A stretch of 64,000 nt of DNA from Mycobacterium sp. ELW1 (lineage in GTDB: Bacteria > Actinomycetota > Actinomycetes > Mycobacteriales > Mycobacteriaceae). The position numbers and the translations under genes are program-made. Position 1 is the first letter of the stretch; each line of letters opens with the position of its first letter. Under the pieces are notes generated by a model. The model was not told the origin of the DNA, ran no database searches, and was given only the letters and a program-made list of their open reading frames with translations. The stretch lies in contig NZ_CP032155.1 of NCBI RefSeq assembly GCF_008329905.1, positions 620,001-684,000 on the forward strand. Direction: 5' to 3'. This document shows, piece by piece, positions 43,646 to 53,214 of the stretch.

Positions 43646-44862
43646 CCGACTCGACTGATCCGGTGCCGTCGGTCCGTATCCCCGCACCGCTGCCCGACGG
43701 CGTGAGCCAGGCGACCATCGGGGTTCGGGGCGGGCTGTTGCGTTCGGAGTTCGAGGAGACCGCCGAAGGGCTGTATCTCACCTCGGGCTACGTGTACTCC
43801 TCGGCCGCCGAGGCCGAGAAGGCGTTCACCGGCGAGATCGACCGGTACGTCTACTCCCGCTACGGCAACCCGACGATCTCGATGTTCGAGGAACGCCTGC
43901 GGCTGATCGAAGGTGCACCTGCCGCTTTCGCCACCGCATCGGGGATGGCCGCGGTGTTCACCTCGCTGGGCGCGCTACTGGGTGCCGGCGACCGGTTGGT
44001 GGCGGCGCGCAGCCTGTTCGGCTCCTGTTTCGTGGTGTGTAACGAGATTCTGCCGCGCTGGGGTGTGGAGACCGTCTTCGTCGACGGCGACGACCTCTCG
44101 CAGTGGGAAGAGGCGCTGTCGGTGCCGACGCAGGCCGTGTTCTTCGAGACCCCGTCCAATCCGATGCAGTCGCTGGTCGACATCGCCGCGGTCTCCGAGA
44201 TGGCACACGCTGCCGGGGCAAAAGTTGTGCTGGACAACGTTTTTGCCACCCCGCTGCTGCAGCAGGGCATCCCGCTCGGTGTGGACGTGGTGGTGTATTC
44301 GGGCACCAAGCACATCGACGGTCAGGGCCGGGTGCTCGGCGGTGCGATCCTCGGCGACAAGGAGTACATCGACGGTCCGGTGCAGAAACTGATGCGCCAC
44401 ACCGGCCCCGCGCTGTCCGCGTTCAACGCCTGGGTGCTGTTGAAGGGCCTGGAGACGATGGCGGTGCGGGTGGACTATTCGAATCGCTCCGCGCAGCGCG
44501 TCGCCGAGTTCCTGGAAGCCCAGCCGGGCGTCAACTGGGTGAAATACCCGTTCCTGGAATCGCATCCGCAGTTCGACCTGGCGAAGCGGCAGATGCGCGG
44601 CGGCGGCACGGTGGTGACATTCGAACTGGATGGCGGCAAGGCTCGGGCTTTCGAGGTGCTCGACAAGCTTCAGGTCATCGACATCTCGAACAACCTCGGC
44701 GACGCCAAGACGCTGATCACGCATCCGGCGACCACCACGCACCGCGCGATGGGGCCGGAGGGCCGCGCCTCGATCGGGCTCGGCGACGGGGTGGTCCGGA
44801 TCTCGGTGGGGCTGGAAGGCACCGAGGACCTGATCGCCGACCTGGATCGCGCGCTGGGCTAG
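43642..44862 (+). CDS. metZ: O-succinylhomoserine sulfhydrylase
   Basis: PLP enzyme of the Cys/Met metabolism family, 406 residues, turning O-succinylhomoserine and sulfide into homocysteine. It shows RYGNPTISMFEERL, the cofactor-binding ATASGMAAV and SGTKHIDGQGRVLGG with Lys223 as the PLP lysine, and THPATTTHRAMGPE near the C-terminus. Coupled to the rhodanese gene by an ATGA overlap, as in M. tuberculosis (Rv0390/Rv0391, from memory). Confidence 0.95.
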   Translation: MTDSTDPVPSVRIPAPLPDGVSQATIGVRGGLLRSEFEETAEGLYLTSGYVYSSAAEAEKAFTGEIDRYVYSRYGNPTISMFEERLRLIEGAPAAFATASGMAAVFTSLGALLGAGDRLVAARSLFGSCFVVCNEILPRWGVETVFVDGDDLSQWEEALSVPTQAVFFETPSNPMQSLVDIAAVSEMAHAAGAKVVLDNVFATPLLQQGIPLGVDVVVYSGTKHIDGQGRVLGGAILGDKEYIDGPVQKLMRHTGPALSAFNAWVLLKGLETMAVRVDYSNRSAQRVAEFLEAQPGVNWVKYPFLESHPQFDLAKRQMRGGGTVVTFELDGGKARAFEVLDKLQVIDISNNLGDAKTLITHPATTTHRAMGPEGRASIGLGDGVVRISVGLEGTEDLIADLDRALG

Positions 44863-44864
44863 CG

Positions 44865-45311
44865 GTGTCCCGGAAATCCGACGCCAAGAAGGCCCGCCGC
44901 AAGAAGCGGCAGGCGAGTCGTGACGAGCGCTGGTTGCCGGGCGACGTCAAGGGCGCCCTCGACGACGTCGACGTCGAATTGGCCCAAGCGGTCGAGACAT
45001 TCGACGAGTGGCTGACAGCGCGGGGCTGGACATTCGACGCCGAGTTCTCCACCGACACACTGATCAGCTGGTTCTTCGAGCCGTCGGCTGCCGCGGTGGT
45101 CGACGAGGGGTACGAGCCGGTCACCCGGATCTGGATCACGGCGTCCGGTGAGGACGACGACTTCCCGGAGCGGGTCAAGGCGGTGCTGGTCGGCACCGGC
45201 GAAGACGCCGGTGCTCTCTACGCCGTCGAGCCGGAGGTGCTTCTCGCTCAGATCGATCCGATCGAGGCCTACCGGCCCGGTGATGCCGTGCCGGTCCTCG
45301 GCGAGGCCTAG
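44865..45311 (+). CDS. Conserved hypothetical protein
   Basis: A 148-residue soluble protein with a very basic N-terminus (SRKSDAKKARRKKRQASRDE) followed by an acidic alpha/beta domain (WTFDAEFSTDTLISWFFEPS, then RIWITASGEDDDFPERV). GTG 44865 starts 2 bp after metZ and shares its direction. The basic stretch could bind nucleic acid or ribosomes; this is a guess. Family not recognised. Confidence 0.65.
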   Translation: MSRKSDAKKARRKKRQASRDERWLPGDVKGALDDVDVELAQAVETFDEWLTARGWTFDAEFSTDTLISWFFEPSAAAVVDEGYEPVTRIWITASGEDDDFPERVKAVLVGTGEDAGALYAVEPEVLLAQIDPIEAYRPGDAVPVLGEA

Positions 45312-45318
45312 GCGCCCG

Positions 45319-46182
45319 CTAATCCTGCTGCGCGTCCTCCACGACGCCGGTGGCGCTCTGAGCTCGCTTCTCGTAGGCGGCGCGGGCCGTGGTGTCGAAG
45401 TCGAGGAACACCCGGTCGGTGCCCATCTTCTTGGACAGCCAACGGCGGCCGCGGGGCGGCAGGAACATCACTGCCGTGGCCAGGAAGCGTGAGTAACCCG
45501 GAACGGAGATCGACGTCGTGGGATTGTCCAATGCCTTGACCACCGCCGCGGCGATGTCCTCGGGCTGCACCGGTTTGGTGGCCGCGGTGGTGTGAGTGCC
45601 CGAGATCAGTTCGGTGTTGGTGAATGTCGGCATGACACAACTGATCTGGACGCCCTGGGGCGCGTACTCGTCCGCAAGCCCGGTGGACAGCCCGACCACG
45701 GCGAATTTGGTTCCCGCGTAGAGCGCCTGGCCGGGCACCGCGAGCATGCCGGCCATCGAGGCGATGTTGACGATGTGGCCGCTGCGGCGCCGGACCATTT
45801 CCGGCAGCACCAGGCGGCAGCCGGTCACCACACCGTAGAAGTTGACCTCCACGGCGGTGCGCACCGCCTGATCGGAGTGGTCGAGGAACGGCCCGACCGG
45901 CATGACCCCGGCATTGTTGATCAGCACGTCGATGTGTCCGCCGCCGTCGGCGCGGGCCTTGTCCAGGAACGTCGCGAACGACTCGGGATCACTGACGTCG
46001 AGGGGGTAGCCCGAGACCGGCCCCAGCTTGCTGAGCTGGGCGACGGCCGACTCCTCGAGCGTCACATCGCGGTCGCCGATGACCACGCGCGCGCCGCGCT
46101 GCAGAAGGGCCCGTGCGGTCGCGAAACCGATACCCCGGGCGGCGCCGGTGATCGCGATGGTCTTGCCCCGGATGTTGTCCAT
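45319..46182 (-). CDS. SDR family oxidoreductase
   Basis: A 287-residue classical SDR with ITGAARGIGFATA, NNAGVMPVG, IASMAG (Ser142), and Tyr155/Lys159 in YAGTK. The C-terminal extension with VMFLPPRGRRWLSKKMG is typical of mycobacterial membrane-associated SDRs. ATG 46182 is used. It converges on the 44865 gene and diverges from a frameshifted GNAT gene, with a near-palindrome TTTACA-GG-TGTCAA between them. Confidence 0.87.
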   Translation of the reverse strand: MDNIRGKTIAITGAARGIGFATARALLQRGARVVIGDRDVTLEESAVAQLSKLGPVSGYPLDVSDPESFATFLDKARADGGGHIDVLINNAGVMPVGPFLDHSDQAVRTAVEVNFYGVVTGCRLVLPEMVRRRSGHIVNIASMAGMLAVPGQALYAGTKFAVVGLSTGLADEYAPQGVQISCVMPTFTNTELISGTHTTAATKPVQPEDIAAAVVKALDNPTTSISVPGYSRFLATAVMFLPPRGRRWLSKKMGTDRVFLDFDTTARAAYEKRAQSATGVVEDAQQD

Positions 46183-46192
46183 GACCCGAAAC

Positions 46193-46206
46193 TTTACAGG
46201 TGTCAA
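46193..46206. promoter_or_regulatory. Near-palindromic operator candidate
   Basis: TTTACA-GG-TGTCAA, symmetric but for one pair, in the 53-bp gap between the divergent SDR and GNAT genes. On the minus strand the right half reads TTGACA, a consensus -35 for the SDR gene, though no clear -10 was found. Confidence 0.4.
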
Positions 46207-46235
46207 CTTTTGGGGGAAAGGGGCAGAATGATCAG

Positions 46236-46723
46236 ATGCACCGCCTGCGCTTCGTCCCTGTCGACGAGGACGACGCGCTCGCCGCGCCGCTGCTCGCGGA
46301 ACTCGCCGTCGAGTACGCCACCCGCTATGAGGCTCCCGAAGCGGGGGTGGCGCGCGGTGGCTGCGCGACCATCCGGCCGACCAGTTCCACCCACCCGACG
46401 GCGGCATGCTCATCGGGCTGCTCGGCGATCAGCCGGTGACGGGCGGAGCGTTCTGTCGCTTCGACGACGACACCGCCGAACTCAAACGGATCTGGACCGA
46501 CAGCCGGCATCGGCGTCAAGGCCACGCCGCCGCGCTACTCGCAGCCCTGGAAACCGAGATCGCCCGGCGCGGGTATCACCGCATCTACCTCACGACCGGC
46601 AACCGGCAGCCCGAGGCCGAAGCGTTGTACGACAGCTCCGGCTACAGCCGTCTCGATCAACCGTTGCCCAGTGATGCCGAGCAATATCCGGTCGCCTTCG
46701 TCAAGGTGCTGACGAGCGGGTAG
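46236..46723 (+). pseudogene. GNAT acetyltransferase, frameshifted
   Basis: The N-terminal part (MHRLRFVPVDEDDALAAPLL and on) is read from ATG 46236. At the CGCGCG run (46351-46356) the sensible frame moves by two bases: downstream sequence in the other frame gives RWLRDHPADQF, then the acetyl-CoA core with RIWTDSRHRRQGHAAALL, which is the R/Q-x-x-G-x-G/A motif, and LTTGNRQPEAEALYDSSGY. One CG fewer would restore a single protein of about 162 residues. A shortened product from ATG 46406 (105 residues) keeps the acetyl-CoA site and might still function. Confidence 0.7.
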
Positions 46724-46803
46724 CCGGGCACCTTTGAAATCAGGCTGATTGCAACCCCCGGTTCCGGAATGCGTTCTGCCACCGTGCGTTAGACAGTTGT
46801 GTG

Positions 46804-47895
46804 ATGGCGCAAAACCTTCTGCATCTCGGTATCGCGCTCGACGGCTACGGATGGCACCCGCGGGCATGGCAGCAGACCCTGGCCGCCGACCCGGCGATCA
46901 GCCCGGTGACGTCCGGCCGGTACTGGGCCGAGCTCGCGCGCACGGCCGAACGCGGGCTGCTGGACTTTCTGACCATCGACGACAGCTTCATCGCTGCGCC
47001 CGGGCGCCGGGAGGGGACTGTCCCGCACCGGCTCGCGGGGCGGGCTGACGCCGTTCTGGTCGCGGCCAGGATCGCGCCGGTCACCCACCACATCGGGCTC
47101 ATTCCGGTGGCCACCGTCACCCACACCGAACCGTTCCATGTTTCCAAGGCGATAGCGACGCTGGATTTCGTCTCTCGAGGCCGGGCCGGCTGGCAAGTCC
47201 GAGTCAGCCCGTCCGAAGACGAGGCGGCGGCGTTCGGCCGGCGAAGCGTGCCCGACGGCAACGAATTATTCGACGAGGCAACCGACTTCGTCGATGTGGT
47301 GCGACGTTTGTGGGACAGCTGGGAGGACGACGCCGTCATCCGCGATGTCAGCACCGGCCGCTACGTCGACCGCGACAAGCTGCACTACATCGACTTCGTC
47401 GGCAAGTACTTCTCGGTCAAAGGCCCGTCGATCACGCCACGCCCGCCGCAGGGCCAAACCGTGGTGGGCGCGCTCGCCCACGCGAAGCGGGTCTACGAAT
47501 TCGCCGACGCGTCAGCCGATCTGGTTTTCATCACCCCGACTGATGAGGAGTCGGTTCGGGAGATTGTGAACCAGGTGAGCATCGCCAAGCCGATCGCCGA
47601 TCTCGTGGTGAGCTTCGGCGGCGGGGACGACTTCGGTTCTGATGCACTGATATTCACCGGTAGTCCGGCTCAGCTGGTGGAGCTGCTGGTGGGGTGGCAC
47701 GACCTCGGCGTGCCCGGGTTCCGCCTGCGCCCGGCGGTCAATGCCACCGACCTGCCGATCATCGTCGACGAGGTGGTCCCACTGTTGCAGCGGACCGGAC
47801 GGTTCCGCACCGGCTACCGGGACGACGAGACCCTGCGGGAACGGTTCGGCCTGCCGGCCGCCGTCAACCGCTACGCGACAGCGGGCGTGTCATGA
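46804..47895 (+). CDS. LLM class flavin-dependent monooxygenase
   Basis: A 363-residue luciferase-like TIM-barrel enzyme, of the NtaA/SnaA/DszA group: LHLGIALDGYGWHPRAW, WAELARTAERGLLDFLTIDD, the TVTHTEPFHVSKAIATLDFVSRGR block and WQVRVSPSEDE. It uses reduced flavin and O2, usually from a separate reductase, for C-S, C-N or Baeyer-Villiger type oxidation. ATG 46804 is used; GTG 46801 is three bases earlier. Its stop overlaps the next LLM gene by 4 bp. Confidence 0.87.
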   Translation: MAQNLLHLGIALDGYGWHPRAWQQTLAADPAISPVTSGRYWAELARTAERGLLDFLTIDDSFIAAPGRREGTVPHRLAGRADAVLVAARIAPVTHHIGLIPVATVTHTEPFHVSKAIATLDFVSRGRAGWQVRVSPSEDEAAAFGRRSVPDGNELFDEATDFVDVVRRLWDSWEDDAVIRDVSTGRYVDRDKLHYIDFVGKYFSVKGPSITPRPPQGQTVVGALAHAKRVYEFADASADLVFITPTDEESVREIVNQVSIAKPIADLVVSFGGGDDFGSDALIFTGSPAQLVELLVGWHDLGVPGFRLRPAVNATDLPIIVDEVVPLLQRTGRFRTGYRDDETLRERFGLPAAVNRYATAGVS

Positions 47896-49004
47896 CCGTC
47901 CCGCTGTCGATCCTCGATCTGTCGCCCATCAGCTGCGGAAGTGATGCCGCCACCGCGCTGCACAACACGGTCGATCTTGCTCGGCACGCAGAACAGTGGG
48001 GCTACCGCCGGTATTGGGTGGCCGAGCACCACTTCGTCGCGGTCGCGAGTTCGGCGCCGGCCGTGCTCATCGGTCAGATCGCCGCGGCCACCGAACGGAT
48101 CCGGGTCGGTGCCGCCGCTGTGCAACTCGGGTACACCACCGCGCTGGCGGTCGTCGAGAGCTTCGGCATGCTCGAACAGTTCTACCCCGGGCGCATCGAC
48201 CTGGGGCTCGGGCGCTCGGGCCAACGCCGACGAGAGGTCGAGTGTGGCGAGCAGCCGCCGCAGGACGCCCTGCCGTGGCGCGAAGTGGACGGTGTCGTCG
48301 TGCCGACCGCGTTCGACACCCGGACATTGCTCGCCAGCCCGCAGATGCGGGCGCTGTCAACCGTTCTCACCCAACCAGAAGCTGTGCCGCCCGACTTCGC
48401 CGACCAGGTAGGCGAGGTCCTCGCGCTGCTCGACGGTAGCCACACCGTGCAGGATTTCCCGGTTCACGCGGTGCCGGGGGAGCGTTCGGGCCTGATCCCG
48501 TGGATCTTCGGCAGCAGCAGGGGTCAGAGTGCCGAGGTGGCCGGTGCGCGGGGTCTGCCATTCGTGGCGAGTTATCACATCACTCCCAGCTCGGCACTGG
48601 ACGCGGTGGAAGCCTATCGGGCCGCCTTCAGCCCGTCACCGCAGCTGTCGCAACCACACGTGGTGGTCTCGGCCGATGTCCTCGTCGCCGACGATTCCGC
48701 CACCGCGCACCATCTGGCGAAGCCGTTCGGGCGGTGGGTGTATTCCATCCGGGCACAAGGTGGGGCGGTGCCGTATCCAGACCCCGACACCGTCGAGCCG
48801 CTGACCGGCGAGGAGCGCGCCGTGGTCGAGGACCGGCTCGCCACCCAATTCGTCGGCGACGCCGAGGAGGTGGCCGACAAGCTGGCCGCTCTGCAGCGGG
48901 TCACCGACGCCGACGAGTTGGTGGTGACCACCGCGACTCATCGGCATGCCGACCGGCTGCGCTCGTACGAACTATTGGCCAAACGGTGGGGTGTCACGGC
49001 ATGA
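47892..49004 (+). CDS. LLM class oxidoreductase, MsnO8-like
   Basis: A 370-residue luciferase-like protein with the MsnO8-type opening PLSILDLSPISCGSDAATAL, YWVAEHHFVAVASSAPAVL, and FYPGRIDLGLGRSG. The C-terminal half includes LIPWIFGSSRGQSAEVAGARG, a flavin-contact region. Coupled by ATGA overlaps to LLM genes on both sides. Whether it uses FMN or F420 cannot be settled from these motifs. Confidence 0.87.
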   Translation: MTVPLSILDLSPISCGSDAATALHNTVDLARHAEQWGYRRYWVAEHHFVAVASSAPAVLIGQIAAATERIRVGAAAVQLGYTTALAVVESFGMLEQFYPGRIDLGLGRSGQRRREVECGEQPPQDALPWREVDGVVVPTAFDTRTLLASPQMRALSTVLTQPEAVPPDFADQVGEVLALLDGSHTVQDFPVHAVPGERSGLIPWIFGSSRGQSAEVAGARGLPFVASYHITPSSALDAVEAYRAAFSPSPQLSQPHVVVSADVLVADDSATAHHLAKPFGRWVYSIRAQGGAVPYPDPDTVEPLTGEERAVVEDRLATQFVGDAEEVADKLAALQRVTDADELVVTTATHRHADRLRSYELLAKRWGVTA

Positions 49005-50329
49005 CTCGAGAAGGTAAGCAGCGCAAGCAAGTACACCTGTCTGCGCACTTCCCCGGGGTGAACAACACCACGGTGTGGTCCGATCCGGAGTCGGGTAGTC
49101 AGGTGGACTTCGACTCCTTTGTCCACCTCGCCCGCAAGGCCGAAGAGGGGTTGTTCGACTTCTTCTTCCTGGCCGAGGGGTTGCGACTGCGTGAGCACCG
49201 CGGGCGGATCCACGACCTGGATGTGGTGGGCCGCCCCGATACCTTCACGGTGCTGGCGGCGCTCGCGGCCGTCACCGAGCACATCGGTTTAGCGGGCACG
49301 ATCAACACCACGTTCAACGAACCGTTCGAAGTGTCACGGCAGTTCGCCAGCCTCGACCATCTCTCGGACGGGCGCGCCGCATGGAACATGGTGACGTCCT
49401 CGGATGCGTTCACCGGCGAAAACTTCAGACGCGGTGGATTTCTCGACCACGCCGACCGTTACCGTCGCGCCGAGGAATTCGTCACGGTCGCCCGAGAGTT
49501 CTGGGACAGCTGGGATACCGACTCCGAGCGTATCCGGACGGTGTCGCACCGCGGGCCGCAGTTCGACGTCCGCGGGGTGGCTACCCTGTCCGGCGGGCGG
49601 CAGGGACACCCGGTGTTACTGCAGGCCGGTGACTCCGACGAGGGCCGGGACTTCGGCGCCAAGCACGCCGACGCGTTGTTCACCGGGCACGGCGCACTCG
49701 ACGACGGGCAGCGCTACTACACCGACGTCAAATCCCGCGCGGTCGCACACGGCCGAAACCCGGATCACCTCAAGGTGTTTCCGGCCGCGACGTTCGTGCT
49801 GGGCGACAGCGCCGCCGACGCGGAAGAGAAGGCGCGCCATATCCGGCGCCAACAGGTCAGCCCGCAGACCGCGATCGCGATGCTCGAACAGGTCTGGCAG
49901 CGCGACCTGTCCGGTTACGACCCGGACGGGCCGCTGCCCGACGTCGAACCCGCCGATGACCCGACGGTCACGCAGGGCCGGGTCCGGCACGGTGACCCCA
50001 AGGCGCTGGCCGCCTCCTGGCGGCAGCGGGCCGAGGCCGACAACCTGTCCATCCGCGAACTGGTCATCGCGGTCACCAGCCGGCAGCAGTTCGTCGGGAC
50101 CGCCGACCATGTCGCGGCCGAGATCGACCGGCATGTGCAGGCCGACGCCTGCGACGGGTTCATCCTGGTGCCGCACCTGACGCCGCACGGGCTGGACGCC
50201 TTCATCGACACCGTCGTGCCGCTGCTGCAGGAGCGCGGCGTATACCGCACCGAGTACGAGGGCAGCACCCTGCGGGAGAACCTCGGACTCAAGCCGCCCG
50301 AGCGCTCCAGTCAGGCCGGCGTCGCCTGA
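49001..50329 (+). CDS. NtaA/DszA-type flavin-dependent monooxygenase
   Basis: A 442-residue LLM enzyme: FPGVNNTTVWSDPESGSQ at the start, FFFLAEGLRLREHRGRIHDLD, TFNEPFEVSRQFASLDHLS, WNMVTSSDAFTGENF and HPVLLQAGDSDEGRDFGA, the signature order of nitrilotriacetate/DszA/SnaA monooxygenases. Third of three coupled LLM genes. Its last 19 bp overlap the convergent MBL gene. No flavin reductase gene is adjacent. Confidence 0.9.
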   Translation: MTREGKQRKQVHLSAHFPGVNNTTVWSDPESGSQVDFDSFVHLARKAEEGLFDFFFLAEGLRLREHRGRIHDLDVVGRPDTFTVLAALAAVTEHIGLAGTINTTFNEPFEVSRQFASLDHLSDGRAAWNMVTSSDAFTGENFRRGGFLDHADRYRRAEEFVTVAREFWDSWDTDSERIRTVSHRGPQFDVRGVATLSGGRQGHPVLLQAGDSDEGRDFGAKHADALFTGHGALDDGQRYYTDVKSRAVAHGRNPDHLKVFPAATFVLGDSAADAEEKARHIRRQQVSPQTAIAMLEQVWQRDLSGYDPDGPLPDVEPADDPTVTQGRVRHGDPKALAASWRQRAEADNLSIRELVIAVTSRQQFVGTADHVAAEIDRHVQADACDGFILVPHLTPHGLDAFIDTVVPLLQERGVYRTEYEGSTLRENLGLKPPERSSQAGVA

Positions 50330-51045
50330 CGCGCCGCGTCCCGAACCGGTCCGGTCCACAGATCGCCGTGCCCGGGAATCAGCACATCGACGTCCAGCAT
50401 CGCCAGCGCTGACAGGCTGCGCACACAGCCCGGCTCGTCATGGTTGAACACCCGGTGCAGTAACTGCGGACCCTTGACCGGCGACAACGGATGCCCGGTC
50501 ACCAGGGCGTCGCCACTGATCAGGACGTTGTCGACGACGTAGGAGCAGTGGCCGCCGGTGTGGCCCGGTGTCGGCACCGCCAACGGCCGGCCGGGCAGCG
50601 TCTCGGCTATCGCCGGGGTGAGGACATCCGCGGTCGGAATGCCGTCGTGGATCAGCGCGCCCTTGCGCACGATGTCCAGCGACCACTTCACCCAGCGGGG
50701 TTGCCAGGCATGCCGCACCAGATCGACCGGGGATGCCTGCTGCAGATACTCGCGTTTGGCGTGGCCGACCTCGTCGGCATGGCAGTAGACCGGGGTGCCG
50801 TGCGTGTTGGCGATCCAGATCGCCGTGCCGAGGTGGTCGACGTGGGCGTGGGTCAGCAGGATTGCCGTCACATCGGTCGGGCCGAACCCGAGTTTCCGCA
50901 GCGAGCCCAGGACGTCATCGCGGCTGCCGGGGAATCCGGCGTCGATCAACATCACACCCGCGTCGTCGGCGACCACCGTCCAATTGACCAGCGGCGTCTG
51001 CGCCATGTGCACGCGGTCGGTGATAGCGGTCAGGGCCACGGCCAT
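50311..51045 (-). CDS. Metallo-beta-lactamase-fold hydrolase (Rv0406c-like)
   Basis: A 244-residue MBL-fold protein with the metal motif LTHAHVDHLG (HxHxDH), then PTPGHTGGHCSY, ISGDALVTGHP and IPGHGDLW for the remaining metal ligands. Usual substrates are thioesters, lactones or nucleotides; the specific one is unknown. ATG 51045 fits the conserved start. It diverges from fgd1 across 76 bp; as I recall, M. tuberculosis has the same pair (Rv0406c/Rv0407). Confidence 0.88.
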   Translation of the reverse strand: MAVALTAITDRVHMAQTPLVNWTVVADDAGVMLIDAGFPGSRDDVLGSLRKLGFGPTDVTAILLTHAHVDHLGTAIWIANTHGTPVYCHADEVGHAKREYLQQASPVDLVRHAWQPRWVKWSLDIVRKGALIHDGIPTADVLTPAIAETLPGRPLAVPTPGHTGGHCSYVVDNVLISGDALVTGHPLSPVKGPQLLHRVFNHDEPGCVRSLSALAMLDVDVLIPGHGDLWTGPVRDAARQATPA

Positions 51046-51121
51046 GCCGCGAGTGTAGGCCCGCACCCTCGACTAGGACTCGGCCGCTCGCTGTGCACCA
51101 AAGGGGAGTAGAAACGAGGGC

Positions 51122-52132
51122 GTGGCTGAACTGAAACTGGGATACAAGGCGTCGGCGGAGCAGTTCGCGCCGCGCGAGTTGGTCGAGCTGGCGGTGCTGG
51201 CCGAGGCGCACGGGATGGACAGCGCGACGGTCAGCGACCACTTCCAGCCGTGGCGTCACGAGGGCGGGCATGCACCGTTCTCACTGGCGTGGATGACGGC
51301 GGTGGGGGAGCGCACCAAGCGGCTGGTCCTCGGCACGTCGGTGCTGACCCCGACCTTCCGATACAACCCCGCCGTGATTGCACAGGCGTTCGCCACGATG
51401 GGCTGTCTGTACCCGGATCGGATCTTCCTCGGGGTCGGCACCGGTGAATCGCTCAACGAGATCGCCACCGGCTACGAGGGCGAGTGGCCGGAGTTCAAGG
51501 AGCGGTACGCGCGGCTGCGCGAGTCGGTGCGGCTGATGCGGGAGCTGTGGCTGGGCGACCGGGTCGATTTCGAGGGTGAGTACTACAAGACCAAGGGTGC
51601 TTCGATCTACGACGTGCCCGAAGGTGGCATCCCGATCTACATCGCCGCGGGTGGTCCGCAGGTGGCCAAGTACGCCGGCCGTGCGGGTGACGGGTTCATC
51701 TGCACCTCCGGCAAGGGCGAGGAGCTCTACAAGGACAAGCTGATCCCGGCGATGAAAGAGGGTGCCGAGGCGGCGGGCAAGAACCCCGACGACATCGACC
51801 GGATGATCGAGATCAAGATCTCCTATGACACCGATCCCGAACTGGCGCTGGAGAATACCCGGTTCTGGGCGCCGCTGTCGCTGACGGCCGAGCAGAAGAC
51901 CAACATCCACGATCCACTCGAGATGGAGAAGGCCGCCGACGAGCTGCCCATCGAGCAGGTCGCCAAGCGGTGGATCGTGGCTTCCGATCCCGACGAAGCG
52001 GTCGAGAAGGTCGGCGACTACGTAAGATACGGTCTCAACCACCTGGTGTTCCACGCCCCGGGCCACGATCAGCGCCGATTCCTCGACTTGTTCCAGCGGG
52101 ATCTGGAGCCGCGGTTGCGCAAGTTGGGCTAA
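51122..52132 (+). CDS. fgd1: F420-dependent glucose-6-phosphate dehydrogenase
   Basis: Oxidises glucose 6-phosphate to 6-phosphogluconolactone and reduces F420, the main F420H2 source in mycobacteria. The 336 residues match the known length; catalytic Asp39, His40 and Trp44 (SDHFQPW) and Glu109 (GTGESLNE) are all present. GTG 51122 follows GGGGAG. Its end overlaps the end of the convergent epimerase gene by 4 bp, which marks the border of the polysaccharide locus. Confidence 0.97.
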   Translation: MAELKLGYKASAEQFAPRELVELAVLAEAHGMDSATVSDHFQPWRHEGGHAPFSLAWMTAVGERTKRLVLGTSVLTPTFRYNPAVIAQAFATMGCLYPDRIFLGVGTGESLNEIATGYEGEWPEFKERYARLRESVRLMRELWLGDRVDFEGEYYKTKGASIYDVPEGGIPIYIAAGGPQVAKYAGRAGDGFICTSGKGEELYKDKLIPAMKEGAEAAGKNPDDIDRMIEIKISYDTDPELALENTRFWAPLSLTAEQKTNIHDPLEMEKAADELPIEQVAKRWIVASDPDEAVEKVGDYVRYGLNHLVFHAPGHDQRRFLDLFQRDLEPRLRKLG

Positions 52133-53214
52133 GTGCGGTCCGAATTCTCGAAACCGGCGAAGCGCAGCCACTTTCCGGCTGCGGTCATCAGTTCATCAAA
52201 CGGCTTGAGCTGCAGCTCGGGATACTGCTCGGCGAACTTGGTCGACGGTAGTTTCCTTGCGGTGCCTTGAAGCCACCAAAGCTGTTTGGTGACAGTAGGT
52301 TCGGGCTCGATGGGCTGAGGTTCGGTAATCGGTGGCGAGATGCGATCCTGCAACTGCTGCTTCAGCCGGCCTTTGGTGCCGGCGCTGAGTCGACGTTTGA
52401 TAGCGCGGGCCGGCGCAATGTTGAGGATCTGCTGGATTTTCTGGAAGTTGCTCTCGTCGTACTTTGCATCGCCAAGCAGACGTATCGTCGATGGATCAAC
52501 GCCCACCTCGTGTGCAATGGCGCGATAGTAATCGGCCCAGGTGAGCGTCTCGTTGTCGGCGATGTTGAAGACATCGGAGCGGGGCGCAGCGGACTTCGCC
52601 AGTTGAACCAGGTGCTCGATGAGGTTGTCCACGTGGATCAGATTGCACATCCCGCGCCCGCCGTTCAGCAGGTAGGCAGTGCCGTCAATCAACGCCTTGG
52701 CCGGCTCCACGAGCCATCCCGACCCTGGTCCCCAGATCAGTCCCGGTCGCAGGATTACTGTCTGCACCGGCCCGGCGGACTGGGAGCGCAACCACGCTTC
52801 GGCAGCGGATTTCGCCTGGGCGTACTCCATCCAGTGCTTTCCATCTGGTACCGAATCGTCGTTCAGACCGTGAGTCTCTGCCCGTCCGAATACCTCAGCG
52901 GAACTCATGTGCACGAACAGGGGAACGTCCGCCTTCTGGCATGCGGCGTGAATGGACTGAGCGTCGCCGACCGTGCGCTTGTCGTCTCCCATGGTCAGGT
53001 TCACCACCGTTCCGCACCCCTTCAGTAGCGGAACCAGAGATGCCGGATCGGAAGCATCACCATGCACGGTGCGAATGCCGAACCGCGCCAACCGACCCTG
53101 ACTGCGCGGGGATCGGACGATGGGCACGAGGGGTATGTCGCCGCGAAGTTCGGCACGTTCTATGAGACGGGCGCCGACGAAGCCCCCGGCCCCGATGATG
53201 GCGATGGGTTTCAT
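52129..53214 (-). CDS. NAD-dependent epimerase/dehydratase
   Basis: A 361-residue extended [19 protein letters not shown] cofactor motif, [10 protein letters not shown], catalytic Tyr-x-x-x-Lys in [14 protein letters not shown], and [15 protein letters not shown]. It converts an NDP-sugar or similar precursor (epimerisation, dehydration or reduction). A C-terminal extension of about 100 residues beyond the SDR fold (from [12 protein letters not shown]) is unusual. ATG 53214 overlaps the end of the Gfo/Idh/MocA gene (ATGA), so the two are coupled. Confidence 0.85.
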   Translation of the reverse strand: MKPIAIIGAGGFVGARLIERAELRGDIPLVPIVRSPRSQGRLARFGIRTVHGDASDPASLVPLLKGCGTVVNLTMGDDKRTVGDAQSIHAACQKADVPLFVHMSSAEVFGRAETHGLNDDSVPDGKHWMEYAQAKSAAEAWLRSQSAGPVQTVILRPGLIWGPGSGWLVEPAKALIDGTAYLLNGGRGMCNLIHVDNLIEHLVQLAKSAAPRSDVFNIADNETLTWADYYRAIAHEVGVDPSTIRLLGDAKYDESNFQKIQQILNIAPARAIKRRLSAGTKGRLKQQLQDRISPPITEPQPIEPEPTVTKQLWWLQGTARKLPSTKFAEQYPELQLKPFDELMTAAGKWLRFAGFENSDRT

